Translations under genes and position numbers: made by a program
Notes under the pieces: generated by a model
Told to the model about the DNA's origin: nothing
Database searches by the model: none
The model's input: the letters and a program-made list of their open reading frames with translations, nothing else
Part shown: one piece after another, positions 26,062 to 34,911 of the stretch
How positions within the stretch are numbered: position 1 is the first letter of the stretch
How the letters are laid out: every line of letters begins with the position of its first letter
Source of the DNA: Roseovarius salincola
Lineage (GTDB): Bacteria; Pseudomonadota; Alphaproteobacteria; Rhodobacterales; Rhodobacteraceae
Assembly (NCBI RefSeq): GCF_026891095.1
Contig: NZ_JAPTNL010000007.1
Span: 62,001-126,000, forward strand
Reading direction: 5' to 3'
DNA: 64,000 bases

Positions 26062-27135
26062 ATGCCAGCCAAGATACCCGCCACAATCGTCACCGGATTT
26101 CTGGGCGCCGGAAAGACCACGCTGATCCGGCACATGCTGGAACATGCCAACGGCAAGCGCATCGCGCTGATCATCAACGAGTTCGGCGATCTGGGCGTGG
26201 ATGGCGGCATCCTGAAGGGCTGCGGCATCGAGGGCTGCGCCGATGACGACGTGATGGAACTGAGCAATGGTTGCATCTGCTGCACCGTGGCCGAGGATTT
26301 CATTCCCACCCTGCAAAAGCTGCTGGAGCGCGACGCGCCGCCCGATCATATCGTGATCGAAACCAGCGGCCTTGCCTTGCCCCAGCCCCTGGTGAGGGCG
26401 TTCAACTGGCCCGAGATTTCCACCCGCGTCACGGTGGACGGGGTGGTCACTGTGGTGGATGGCAAGGCCGTGGCCGAGGGCCGGTTCGCCCATGACGTGG
26501 CGGCGGTGGACGCCCAGCGCGCGCTGGACGAGAACCTTGACCATGAAACGCCGCTCTCGGAACTTTTCGCCGACCAGATGGCCTGCGCCGACATGATCGT
26601 CGTCAACAAGGCCGACCTGCTGGACGAGGCCGAGGCCGAAAGCCTGACCGGCAGGCTGCGCGAAGACAGCCGCGACGGCGTGCAGGTGGTCAAGGCCACG
26701 ATGGGGGCGCTGCCGGTGGATGTGCTGCTGGGTCAGGGCATCGGCGCCGAGGGTGACATGGCGGCGCGCCATGAGATCCATCACCATCATCACCATGATG
26801 ACGCGGAGGACGGCGAGGACCACGACCATCACCACGATCACGACCATGACGATTTTGAATCCTTCGTCGTGACGCGCCCCGAAATCAGTGACCCGGCGCG
26901 CTTTGCCCGAGAGGTGGCCGATGTGATCCGCGCGCATGATATCCTGCGGCTCAAGGGGTTCATGGCGGTGACGGGCAAGCCCATGCGCATGACGCTTCAG
27001 GCGGTGGGGCCGCGCGTGGACAGCTATTTCGACCGCCCCTTCGGCGCCGAGCCGCGCGAAACCCGGCTGGTGGTGATCGGTCAGGCGGGGCTGGACCGCG
27101 CGGCGATCACGCAGGCGCTGTCGCGCCCATGCTGA
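26062..27135 (+). CDS. cobW: CobW, GTP-dependent metallochaperone for cobalamin synthesis
   Basis: A 357-residue COG0523 GTPase believed to deliver Co(II) for corrin metallation by CobNST. Walker A is GFLGAGKTT near residue 12. The metal site is the CxCC motif in SNGCICCT near 70, and NKADL is the guanine-specificity motif. Between the GTPase and the C-terminal CobW domain lies a loop (about 237-262) with 13 histidines, including a run of six, which could store or sense metal. The ATG at 26062 has GGAGG nine bases upstream. Its last codons overlap the GNAT gene, and cobN follows, so they are probably one transcript. Confidence 0.95.
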   Translation: MPAKIPATIVTGFLGAGKTTLIRHMLEHANGKRIALIINEFGDLGVDGGILKGCGIEGCADDDVMELSNGCICCTVAEDFIPTLQKLLERDAPPDHIVIETSGLALPQPLVRAFNWPEISTRVTVDGVVTVVDGKAVAEGRFAHDVAAVDAQRALDENLDHETPLSELFADQMACADMIVVNKADLLDEAEAESLTGRLREDSRDGVQVVKATMGALPVDVLLGQGIGAEGDMAARHEIHHHHHHDDAEDGEDHDHHHDHDHDDFESFVVTRPEISDPARFAREVADVIRAHDILRLKGFMAVTGKPMRMTLQAVGPRVDSYFDRPFGAEPRETRLVVIGQAGLDRAAITQALSRPC

Positions 27136-27605
27136 TCGTTGCGCCGGACGATCCCTGCGCGCCCGGCCCGCGCGCCCTGCTGGAGGACAGCCGCGCCTTG
27201 ATGCTGGGCCTGTTTCCCGCAGCGGATTGCTATGGGCTGACGCCCGAGGCGCTGAAAGCACCGGGCATCGTCTTTTTCACCGCCCGCGAGGTCGGCGCGG
27301 TGCTGGGTACCGGGGCGCTGGCGGTGCTGGAGGGTTACGGCGAGGTCAAGGCGATGTTCACCGCGCCCAACGCGCGGGGCCGGGGCGTGGGGGCTGCGCT
27401 GTTGCGCCAGATCGAGGACGAGGCGCGCGCCCGCGCCCTGCCCTGCCTGCGTCTTGAGACCGGCAAGGGGCTCGACGATGCGATCCGCCTTTACCAGCGC
27501 CACGGGTTCGCGCAGCGCGGGATTTTCGGCGATTACCAACCCAACGAGACCAGTGTTTTCATGGAGAAGCCGCTGGATCAGGCAGGCGCCGCGCGCACCA
27601 TTTGA
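27129..27605 (+). CDS. GNAT-family N-acetyltransferase in the cobW-cobN operon
   Basis: A 158-residue acetyltransferase of the GNAT fold. The acetyl-CoA loop is NARGRGVGAALLRQIE (about 80-95), preceded by the beta-4 strand EVKAMFTAP and followed by the C-terminal RLYQRHGFAQRG. The gene begins inside the cobW stop region (seven-base overlap) and ends 13 bases before cobN. Such overlap indicates coupled expression, but no acetylation step is known in cobalamin synthesis. The substrate is unknown; a passenger role is possible. Confidence 0.85.
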   Translation: MLIVAPDDPCAPGPRALLEDSRALMLGLFPAADCYGLTPEALKAPGIVFFTAREVGAVLGTGALAVLEGYGEVKAMFTAPNARGRGVGAALLRQIEDEARARALPCLRLETGKGLDDAIRLYQRHGFAQRGIFGDYQPNETSVFMEKPLDQAGAARTI

Positions 27606-27618
27606 AAGGCCAGGCAAC

Positions 27619-30600
27619 ATGCATCTTCTTGCCGCGACCCCCGGTTCCATCGACGACGGGCTTGAACCCGTCGATCCCGGCCAGACCCCGGCGGATGTGG
27701 TCGTGATCTCGGCCGCCGATACCGAACTGGCCGCGCTGAGCGCCGCGCGCGCCGAGATGGACGCGCCGCCGTCGCTGCGCCTGACCAGCCTGCATTACCT
27801 GCGCCATCCGATGTCGGTGGACATGCATCTGGATGCCTGCGCGACGCGCTCAAAGCTGGTGATCGCGCGGGTGCTGGGCGGTGTCGGCTATTGGAAATAC
27901 GGCGCCGAGCAATATGCCGCGCGCTGTGTCGAGGCGGGCGTGAAGCTGGCGCTGCTGCCCGGTGACGACAAGCCCGACGACGAGCTGCGCGGGCTCTCGA
28001 CGGTGGGGGACGCGGATTACGATGCGCTCTGGTCCTACCTTGTCGAGGGGGGGCCGCAGAACGCCGCGAATTTCCTGGCCTATGCGCGCGCCATGCTGGA
28101 GGGCGGCGCGCGCCCACCCGCCGCCAGCCCGCTGTTGCGCGCGGGCGTCTATTGGCCCGGCGCGGGGGTTGCGGACCTTGCCGCAGTCAGGGCTGCCTGG
28201 CGCGAGGGTGCGCCGGTGGTGCCGCTCATTTTTTATCGCGCGCTGCTGGAGGGGGCGGGACTGAACCCGATCAACCGCCTGGTGAAATCGCTGCTGCGCG
28301 CCGGGATGGCGCCGCTGCCGGTCTTTGTCGCCTCGCTCAAGGACCCGGTGTCGGTGGCCACGCTGGAGCATCTTTTCGCCGCCGCGCCGCCTGCCGTGAT
28401 CCTGAACTGCACGTCCTTCGCGGTGGGATCGCCCCATGAAGGCGATGACGGCCCGCAGAACCCGCTGACCATGCAGGCGGCCAATGGCGCGCCGGTCTTT
28501 CAGGTGGTGCTGGCGGGATCGGGCGAAGAGGCATGGGAGGCCGGGCTGAGCGGCCTTTCGGCGCGCGATATCGCCATGAACGTCGCCTTGCCCGAGGTCG
28601 ACGGGCGGGTCCTGAGCCGGGCGGTCAGCTTCAAGGGCGAGGCGTTTTTCGACGAGGCCACGCAATGTCCGATCGCCGCCTATCGCGCGCAGGGCGACCG
28701 GGTGGAATTCGTGGCCGATCTGGCGAAGAACTGGGCCGGTCTGCGCGCCACCGAAGCGGGCGCGCGGCGGGTTGCGCTGGTGCTGGCGAACTATCCCAAC
28801 AAGGACGGGCGGCTGGCCAATGGCGTGGGGCTGGATACACCCGCGGGCACGGTGCATGTGCTGCGCCTGCTCAAGGAGGCCGGCTATCGCGTGAACGGTG
28901 CGCCCACTGACAGCGATGCGCTGATGCAGGCGGTGATGGCGGGGCCGACCAACTGGCTGACCGACCGCGCCGCGCGCCAGGGCGGCGTGCGCCTGTCGCT
29001 GGAGGATTACCGCGCCGGATACGGCCAGCTTTCATGGGATTTGCGCGCGGCGATGGAAAGCCGCTGGGGCGCGCCCGAGGACGACCCGTTCTTTGAACGC
29101 GACACGGACGGGACCGGCGGGGCTTTCGCGCTTTCGGTGCTGGAATTCGGCAATGTCGTAGTGGGGGTGCAACCGGCGCGGGGCTATAATATCGACCCGA
29201 CCGACAGCTACCATTCCCCCGACCTTGTGCCGCCGCATAATTACCTGGCCTTCTATATCTGGCTGAGGCGCAGCTTTGGTGCGCAGGCGGTGGTGCATAT
29301 GGGCAAGCACGGCAACCTTGAATGGCTGCCGGGCAAGGCGCTCGCGCTGTCGCGGGATTGCTGGCCCGAGGCGGTGCTGGGGCCGATGCCGCATCTTTAT
29401 CCCTTCATCGTCAACGATCCGGGCGAAGGCACGCAGGCCAAGCGGCGCGCGCAGGCCGTGATCATCGACCACCTGACCCCGCCGCTGACCCGCGCCGAGA
29501 CCTATGGCCCGCTGCGCGACCTCGAGGCGCTGGTCGATGAATATTACGAGGCCGCGGGCGTCGATCCGCGCCGCATCGACCATCTGCGCCGCGAGATCCT
29601 CAGCCTGAGCGCTGCCACCGGGCTTGACAAGGATGTGGGCCTCAGCGGCGAGGACGAGACCACGGATCTTGCGAAGCTCGACGCCTATCTGTGCGAACTC
29701 AAGGAGGCGCAGATCCGCGACGGGCTGCATGTGTTCGGGCTCTCACCCGAGGGACGACAGGAACGCGACCTTGCCATCGCGCTGCTACGCGTGCCGCGCG
29801 GGCAGGGCAAGGGGGGCGACGCCTCGATCATCCGGGCCTTGGCCGGTGATCTGGGCCTGGGCTTTGATCCGCTGGATTGCGACATGGCAGCACCCTGGCA
29901 GGGGCCGAAGCCCGAGGTGCTGCAGGAGATCGCGCCGGGTGCATGGCGCAGCGCGGGCGACACGCTCGAGCGGCTGGAGGCGCTGGCGGTCGATATGATC
30001 GAGGGCAAGACGCCGCCGCCAGGGGCGGCGAGCCGCGCGGTGATGGACCATGCGCAAGCGTATGTTATGCCCGTGCTGCGCGCCTGCGGCCCCGGGGAAG
30101 GGCGCGGGCTGCTCACCGCCCTGTCGGGGCGGTTCGTTCCCCCCGGCCCCTCGGGCGCGCCCACGCGCGGGCGGCTCGATACCTTGCCAACGGGGCGCAA
30201 TTTCTTCAGCGTGGATGCGCGCGCGGTGCCGACCCCGACCGCCTGGGCGCTGGGGTGGAAATCGGCGAACCTGCTGATTGAAAAGCACCTTCAAACGCAT
30301 GGCGACTGGCCGCGCAGCATGTTGCTGACCGCCTGGGGCACCGCCAACATGCGCACCGGGGGCGATGACATCGCGCAGGCCATGGCGCTGATGGGCGTGA
30401 AGCCCCAATGGGACGCCGCCAACCGGCGCGTCACCGGATTCGAGGTGCTGCCCGAGGGCGTTCTGGGGCGGCCAAGGGTGGACGTGACCTTGCGCATATC
30501 GGGCTTTTTCCGCGATGCCTTTCCGCAACTGATCGCGCTGTTCGACAGCGCCGCGCGGGCGGTGATGGAGATGGACGAGCCCGCAGACATCAACCCCGCC

Positions 30601-31326
30601 GCCGCGCGCGCCAGAACCGAGGGTGCGGGCGCACGTATCTACGGCGCCAAGCCCGGCGCCTATGGCGCGGGCCTGCAGGCGCTGATCGACGAAAGGCTGT
30701 GGAACGACAAGGCGGATCTGGCGGAAGCCTATCTGACATGGGGCAGCTATGCTTACGGCGCCAAGGACGAGGGCCGCCCCGACCGCGAAGGCTTTGAGAC
30801 CCGGCTGAGCCAGACCGAAGCCATCGTGCAGAACCAGGACAACCGCGAGCATGACATCCTGGACAGCGACGATTATTACCAGTTCGAGGGCGGCGCGGCG
30901 GCGGCGGTCAAGACGCTTCAGGGTCGCGACCAGCCGATCTGGCACAATGATCATTCGCGCCCCGAGCGCCCTGTGATCCGCAGCCTCGAGGACGAGATCG
31001 GCCGGGTGGTGCGCTCGCGCGTGGTCAATCCGAAATGGATCGAGGGCGTGAAGCGGCACGGCTACAAGGGCGCCTTCGAGATCGCGGCGACGGTCGATTA
31101 CCTCTTTGCCTTCGCCGCCACCACGGGCGCGGTGCGCAACCACCATTTCGATCTGGTGGAGGCGGCATTCCTGAAGGATGACGAGACCCGCGATTTCATC
31201 GCCGAGCATAACGCCCCCGCCCTGCGCGAGATCGCCGAGCGGCTGGAAGAGGCGATCGAGCGGGGGCTATGGGCGCCGCGTTCGAACACGGCGCGCGCGC
31301 GGATCGCGGCGGCGCGGGTCAGTTGA
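27619..31326 (+). CDS. cobN: Aerobic cobaltochelatase subunit CobN
   Basis: A 1235-residue large subunit of the ATP-dependent CobNST chelatase that inserts cobalt into hydrogenobyrinic acid a,c-diamide. It carries the CobN/BchH signature HMGKHGNLEWLPGK (about 560-573) and conserved FIVNDPGEG and MLLTAWGTANMRTGGDD segments. Length is as expected. The start at 27619 (MHLLAATPG) is chosen over a longer reading inside the GNAT gene. CobS and CobT are not in this window and must lie elsewhere. Its 3' end overlaps the convergent lipoprotein gene by eight bases. Confidence 0.96.
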   Translation: MHLLAATPGSIDDGLEPVDPGQTPADVVVISAADTELAALSAARAEMDAPPSLRLTSLHYLRHPMSVDMHLDACATRSKLVIARVLGGVGYWKYGAEQYAARCVEAGVKLALLPGDDKPDDELRGLSTVGDADYDALWSYLVEGGPQNAANFLAYARAMLEGGARPPAASPLLRAGVYWPGAGVADLAAVRAAWREGAPVVPLIFYRALLEGAGLNPINRLVKSLLRAGMAPLPVFVASLKDPVSVATLEHLFAAAPPAVILNCTSFAVGSPHEGDDGPQNPLTMQAANGAPVFQVVLAGSGEEAWEAGLSGLSARDIAMNVALPEVDGRVLSRAVSFKGEAFFDEATQCPIAAYRAQGDRVEFVADLAKNWAGLRATEAGARRVALVLANYPNKDGRLANGVGLDTPAGTVHVLRLLKEAGYRVNGAPTDSDALMQAVMAGPTNWLTDRAARQGGVRLSLEDYRAGYGQLSWDLRAAMESRWGAPEDDPFFERDTDGTGGAFALSVLEFGNVVVGVQPARGYNIDPTDSYHSPDLVPPHNYLAFYIWLRRSFGAQAVVHMGKHGNLEWLPGKALALSRDCWPEAVLGPMPHLYPFIVNDPGEGTQAKRRAQAVIIDHLTPPLTRAETYGPLRDLEALVDEYYEAAGVDPRRIDHLRREILSLSAATGLDKDVGLSGEDETTDLAKLDAYLCELKEAQIRDGLHVFGLSPEGRQERDLAIALLRVPRGQGKGGDASIIRALAGDLGLGFDPLDCDMAAPWQGPKPEVLQEIAPGAWRSAGDTLERLEALAVDMIEGKTPPPGAASRAVMDHAQAYVMPVLRACGPGEGRGLLTALSGRFVPPGPSGAPTRGRLDTLPTGRNFFSVDARAVPTPTAWALGWKSANLLIEKHLQTHGDWPRSMLLTAWGTANMRTGGDDIAQAMALMGVKPQWDAANRRVTGFEVLPEGVLGRPRVDVTLRISGFFRDAFPQLIALFDSAARAVMEMDEPADINPAAARARTEGAGARIYGAKPGAYGAGLQALIDERLWNDKADLAEAYLTWGSYAYGAKDEGRPDREGFETRLSQTEAIVQNQDNREHDILDSDDYYQFEGGAAAAVKTLQGRDQPIWHNDHSRPERPVIRSLEDEIGRVVRSRVVNPKWIEGVKRHGYKGAFEIAATVDYLFAFAATTGAVRNHHFDLVEAAFLKDDETRDFIAEHNAPALREIAERLEEAIERGLWAPRSNTARARIAAARVS

Positions 31327-31735
31327 GCGGCGTGCAGGTCATTCTGGCGCGCCCCTCGCCACGGGGCGCAACGTTGCAGTCATATTCCAGGGTCTGCGGC
31401 ACGGGGACGCGCAGCGCGGCACCTTTCCCGCAATCGAGCCGCGCGACGATCACCACCTGATCCCCTTCAAGCCGCGAGACGCGACAGCCGCTGACCTGTT
31501 GGATGGCGGTCGCGGCGCGCTGTTGGACCGATCTGCGCCCCGGCGCCCATTCGGAATTGACGCGGATCGCCTGTGCGCGCCGCGCCTGGGCATCGACACG
31601 CACATCGAAGGTGCTTTTGCCGATGCTGACACGCTGCGGATCAAGCCCGCGAAAGCCGAGGCCGGGCGTGTTGCACCCGGCCAGAAACAGCAGCGCGGCA
31701 AGAAGGGGCAGCAAATGGGGCTTCGTGCGGGACAT
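31319..31735 (-). CDS. Small lipoprotein of unknown function
   Basis: A 138-residue protein with a lipoprotein signal peptide; the lipobox FLAGC sets the lipidated cysteine near residue 21. The mature part has two further cysteines that may pair, and no recognised domain. The ATG at 31735 follows GGTGGGG and starts the signal peptide; the much longer open frame upstream is the antisense shadow of the neighbouring membrane-protein gene. It converges with cobN with a slight overlap. Many Rhodobacteraceae carry similar small lipoproteins, but I cannot name this one. Confidence 0.65.
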   Translation of the reverse strand: MSRTKPHLLPLLAALLFLAGCNTPGLGFRGLDPQRVSIGKSTFDVRVDAQARRAQAIRVNSEWAPGRRSVQQRAATAIQQVSGCRVSRLEGDQVVIVARLDCGKGAALRVPVPQTLEYDCNVAPRGEGRARMTCTPLN

Positions 31736-31873
31736 GCCCCACCCTGCCCTGGACATGGTTAACAAATCCTTTCCAACCGCACATGCCGGCAGCGACACTC
31801 TGACCCAGACACATTCCGTTTTCGGAATGTTATAAATCATCAAAGTCGAAATGTGATCATCGGGAGTAACAAT

Positions 31874-33094
31874 ATGTCCAGCCCTGCCGCGCGCCCTGCC
31901 GACAGCTACACGCCGCTCTATTTCCTCGCCTCGTTGGGGGCCGGGGGACTGACGGTGACGTTTTTCATGTATCTGATGTTCTGGCTGCCCCATCCGGGCC
32001 GCCCCGTGCCGGTGTTCGAGGATGTGGCGGCCGGGCTTGCCACGGGCGGGATCGCACTGAAGCTCGCAATCGTGGTGGCCCTGATCGGGATCGCCGCGAT
32101 GGCCTTTCTCAACATCAAGTCGCTGATCTGGAATATCGCCGCGCTGCGCCGCTTTCAGCAAAGCGAAGCCTATGGCGAATTGCGCCGCACCAATGGCGAG
32201 ACGGCGCTTCTGGCCGCACCGCTGGCGGCGGCGATGACGGTCAATGTGGGCTTCATCCTGGGGCTGATCTTCGTGCCGGGGCTCTGGGGGGTCGTGGAAT
32301 ACCTGTTTCCCATGGCGCTGGTCGCATTCCTCCTGATCGGGATCTGGGCGTTCCGGCTGCTGGGGCATTTTCTGGGCCGGGTGCTGAGCGAGGGCGGTAT
32401 CTATGACATGACCGCGCATAACTCGTTCGCGCAGCTTCTGCCCGCCTTCGCCATCGCCATGGTCGGGGTCGGGCTGGCCGCCCCGGCGGCGATGAGCACC
32501 GGCACGCTGACGGTGGGCGCAAGCCTTGTGCTGAGCACGTTTTTCGGCGTCGCCGCGATCATCTATACGCTGTTCGCGGCGATCACGGGGATGAACTCGA
32601 TGCTGCATCACGGCACGGCCCGTGAATCGGCCCCGACCCTGATGGTGGTGGTGCCCATCGTGACGGTTCTGGGCATCCTGTTCATGCGGCAGGATCACGG
32701 GTTGCATGTGACCTTCGAGGCGCAGGGCGGCGCGGGCGAGACCCTGATCTTCCTGTCGCGCCTGATCGCCATCGAGATCCTGTTCCTGGCGCTGGGTCTT
32801 CTGGTGCTGAAGCGGCAGGGATACTGGGGCACCTTCATCAGCGGCGAGCGGGCCTCGGCGGGGTCCTACACGCTGATCTGTCCCGGCGTCGCCTTTGCGG
32901 TGATGATGCATTTCTTCGTCAATAACGGGCTGGTCGGGGCCGGTGTCATCGCCAAGTTCGGCCTGGCATATTGGGGGCTGACGGGCATCGCCATTCTGGC
33001 GCAATTCGCCATGATCGCGCTGGTGCTGCGGCTCAATCGCAAGCATTTCTCGCCGCGCGGCAGCGCCCCCGCCCAGCCGGTGAGCGCCGCCTGA
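31874..33094 (+). CDS. Ten-helix-type membrane protein resembling the TsoY family
   Basis: A 406-residue polytopic protein with about ten hydrophobic helices. Overall layout and the segment YTLICPGVAFAVMMHFF near residue 333 recall the TsoY family, in which some members are reported as selenoproteins. Here the position is Cys336, the only cysteine in the protein and encoded by TGT, so no recoding is needed. A single cysteine in a helix of such a protein is notable. The ATG at 31874 has GGGAG nine bases upstream. It is flanked by its own terminator and appears monocistronic, between cobN and a CidA/LrgA-type gene. Function is unknown; the family assignment is moderate. Confidence 0.5.
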   Translation: MSSPAARPADSYTPLYFLASLGAGGLTVTFFMYLMFWLPHPGRPVPVFEDVAAGLATGGIALKLAIVVALIGIAAMAFLNIKSLIWNIAALRRFQQSEAYGELRRTNGETALLAAPLAAAMTVNVGFILGLIFVPGLWGVVEYLFPMALVAFLLIGIWAFRLLGHFLGRVLSEGGIYDMTAHNSFAQLLPAFAIAMVGVGLAAPAAMSTGTLTVGASLVLSTFFGVAAIIYTLFAAITGMNSMLHHGTARESAPTLMVVVPIVTVLGILFMRQDHGLHVTFEAQGGAGETLIFLSRLIAIEILFLALGLLVLKRQGYWGTFISGERASAGSYTLICPGVAFAVMMHFFVNNGLVGAGVIAKFGLAYWGLTGIAILAQFAMIALVLRLNRKHFSPRGSAPAQPVSAA

Positions 33095-33121
33095 GCGGGT
33101 CAGATCCGACCTCGTGCCATG

Positions 33122-33152
33122 AAGGGCCGCGCCGGCAATGCGCGGCCCTTTT
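33122..33152 (+). terminator. Intrinsic terminator after the TsoY-like gene
   Basis: A perfect 11-bp stem (AAGGGCCGCGC / GCGCGGCCCTT) with a 7-base loop ends in TTTT, 27 bases after the stop codon. It is one of the clearest factor-independent terminators in the window. Confidence 0.85.
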
Positions 33153-33209
33153 GCCTGCGCCGCGCCCGGCCTATGATCGGCGCATGGGACCGCAAGGGGG
33201 AGGCGCGTC

Positions 33210-33572
33210 ATGATCCTGAACATCGCCATCATTCTGGGCTTTCAGCTGGCGGGAGAGGTCACGGCGCGCGCGCTGGCCCTGCCGGTGCCGGGACCGGTGA
33301 TCGGCATGGCGTTGCTGCTGGGCGCTTTCCTGATCCGGCCCACATTGGCCGAGCGTGTGCTGCCCACCGCGAGGGGGCTCTTGCAGCACCTGTCGCTCTT
33401 GTTCGTGCCTGCGGGCGTGGGTGTGATCAGCCATGCCGAAGCGCTGGGGCAATCGGGGCCGGCGCTGCTGCTGGCGCTGGTCGCCAGCACGGTGCTGGCG
33501 CTGGCGGCAGGGGCGCTGACCTTTGTTTGGCTGGCCAGGCTGACCGGGAACGGCGGGGAGGACAGCGCATGA
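33210..33572 (+). CDS. CidA/LrgA-family membrane protein
   Basis: A 120-residue protein with four hydrophobic helices and the LrgA-family segment LPVPGPVIGMALLL near residue 23. Family members were first linked to control of murein hydrolase activity and autolysis; plant and bacterial relatives also transport small organic acids such as glycolate and pyruvate. It overlaps the LrgB-type gene by four bases (ATGA), so the two proteins are probably made in equal amounts. GGGGGAGG precedes the start. Which role applies here cannot be told. Confidence 0.85.
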   Translation: MILNIAIILGFQLAGEVTARALALPVPGPVIGMALLLGAFLIRPTLAERVLPTARGLLQHLSLLFVPAGVGVISHAEALGQSGPALLLALVASTVLALAAGALTFVWLARLTGNGGEDSA

Positions 33573-34285
33573 CCGAGCTGCCCGAGATCTGGTCTTACCT
33601 GCGCGAGGGGCCGCTCTTGTGGCTGACCGCGACGCTGGTCGCCTACCTCGCCGGTGATGCGGCCTATCGCCTGATCCGCGACAATCCGCTGGTGAATCCG
33701 GTGCTGGTGGCGATGCTGCTGCTGGCCGCCCTGCTATGGGCGACGCGCACACCCTACGGCACCTATTTCGAGGGCGCGCAGTTCGTGCATTTCATGCTGG
33801 GGCCGGCCACCGTGGCGCTGGCGGGGCCGCTTTACAGCAACCTGCACCATATGCGCCGCACGCTGATCCCGATGGCGGGGGCACTGCTGGTGGGATCGGG
33901 GACGGCGATCCTGTCGGCGCTTTGGATCGCCGATGTGCTGGGTGTCGGGGGGGCGACCCTGGCGTCGCTTGCGCCCAAATCCACCACCGCCCCGGTGGCG
34001 ATCGGCATCGCCGAGCAACTGGGCGGGCTGCCCACGCTGACCGCGACGCTGGTGATCCTGACCGGCATCATCGGCGCGGTGGTGGTGACGCCGCTGATGA
34101 ACGCGCTGCGCATCACCGACTGGCGCGCGCGCGGCTTTGCGGTGGGCACGGCGGCGCACGGGATCGGCACCGCGCGGGCCTTCCAGGTCAACCAGACCGC
34201 AGGCGCCTTCGCGGGGATCGGCATGGGGTTCAATGCCTTGCTAACTGCCCTCATTGCGCCTTATGTCTTGGCCCTGTTCCAATAG
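33569..34285 (+). CDS. LrgB/CidB-family membrane protein
   Basis: A 238-residue polytopic protein with about seven helices. The family motifs are present: NPLVNPVLVAML (about 31-42), FMLGPATVALAGPLY (about 75-89), SLAPKSTTAPVA, and TAAHGIGTARAF near 195. With the LrgA-type protein it forms a two-component membrane system. The start at 33569 overlaps the preceding stop. cobO starts 15 bases after its stop, so the transporter pair and cobO may be cotranscribed, which would be an unusual link between organic-acid export and cobalamin synthesis. Confidence 0.88.
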   Translation: MTELPEIWSYLREGPLLWLTATLVAYLAGDAAYRLIRDNPLVNPVLVAMLLLAALLWATRTPYGTYFEGAQFVHFMLGPATVALAGPLYSNLHHMRRTLIPMAGALLVGSGTAILSALWIADVLGVGGATLASLAPKSTTAPVAIGIAEQLGGLPTLTATLVILTGIIGAVVVTPLMNALRITDWRARGFAVGTAAHGIGTARAFQVNQTAGAFAGIGMGFNALLTALIAPYVLALFQ

Positions 34286-34300
34286 GGAGACACGCGCCAG

Positions 34301-34909
34301 ATGACCGATGACAGCGACCGCCACGCCACCAAGATGGCCAAGAAGAAGGCCGCCCGCGACAAGATCATGGCCACCAAGACCGATGAGAAGGGCCTGATCA
34401 TCGTCCATACCGGCAAGGGCAAGGGCAAATCCAGCGCCGGTTTCGGGATGATCTTCCGCTGCATCGCGCATGACATGAAATGCGCCGTGGTGCAGTTCAT
34501 CAAGGGGGGCATGTCCACTGGCGAGCGCGATCTGATCCTGTCGAAGTTCAACGACATCTGCGCCTTTCACACCATGGGCGAGGGCTTCACCTGGGAGACC
34601 CAGGATCGCGACCGCGATATCGAGATGGCGCAGGCGGCCTGGCAGAAGGCCAAGGAGCTGATCCGCGACGAATCCAACCGGATGGTCCTGCTGGACGAGA
34701 TCAACATCGCGCTGCGTTACGATTACCTTGATATCAACGAGGTGGTGCAGTTCCTTGCCGAGGAAAAGCCGCATATGACCCATGTGGTGCTGACCGGTCG
34801 TAACGCCAAGGACGAGCTGATCGAGATCGCCGATCTCGTGACGGAAATGGAGCTGGTCAAGCACCCGTTCCGTTCGGGGATCAAGGCCCAGATAGGGGTG
34901 GAGTTCTGA
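34301..34909 (+). CDS. cobO: Corrinoid adenosyltransferase (BtuR/CobO type)
   Basis: A 202-residue ATP:cob(I)alamin adenosyltransferase that attaches the 5'-deoxyadenosyl group to the cobalt of the corrin ring. The P-loop HTGKGKGKSSAGFG lies at about 33-46. The family segment FIKGGMSTGERD and the acidic VLLDEINIALRYDY follow. The N-terminal 25 residues are Lys-rich. It is followed two bases later by a Lin0512 gene, and the next Lin0512 gene overlaps that one, so cobO and both Lin0512 genes form one tight unit. Confidence 0.95.
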   Translation: MTDDSDRHATKMAKKKAARDKIMATKTDEKGLIIVHTGKGKGKSSAGFGMIFRCIAHDMKCAVVQFIKGGMSTGERDLILSKFNDICAFHTMGEGFTWETQDRDRDIEMAQAAWQKAKELIRDESNRMVLLDEINIALRYDYLDINEVVQFLAEEKPHMTHVVLTGRNAKDELIEIADLVTEMELVKHPFRSGIKAQIGVEF

Positions 34910-34911
34910 CC

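Noticed and set aside
26770..26848. Histidine run in cobW resembling an engineered tag
   Set aside because: It lies inside the chain between two domains and is mixed with Asp and Glu; such loops are natural in CobW/COG0523 proteins.
31736..33232. Large minus-strand open frame across the TsoY-like gene
   Set aside because: It is a shadow of a membrane-protein gene. Only the last 138 codons form a lipoprotein with a proper start.
33210..34285. Phage holin or lysis cassette
   Set aside because: The LrgA/LrgB families are chromosomal, and no endolysin or phage gene is near.
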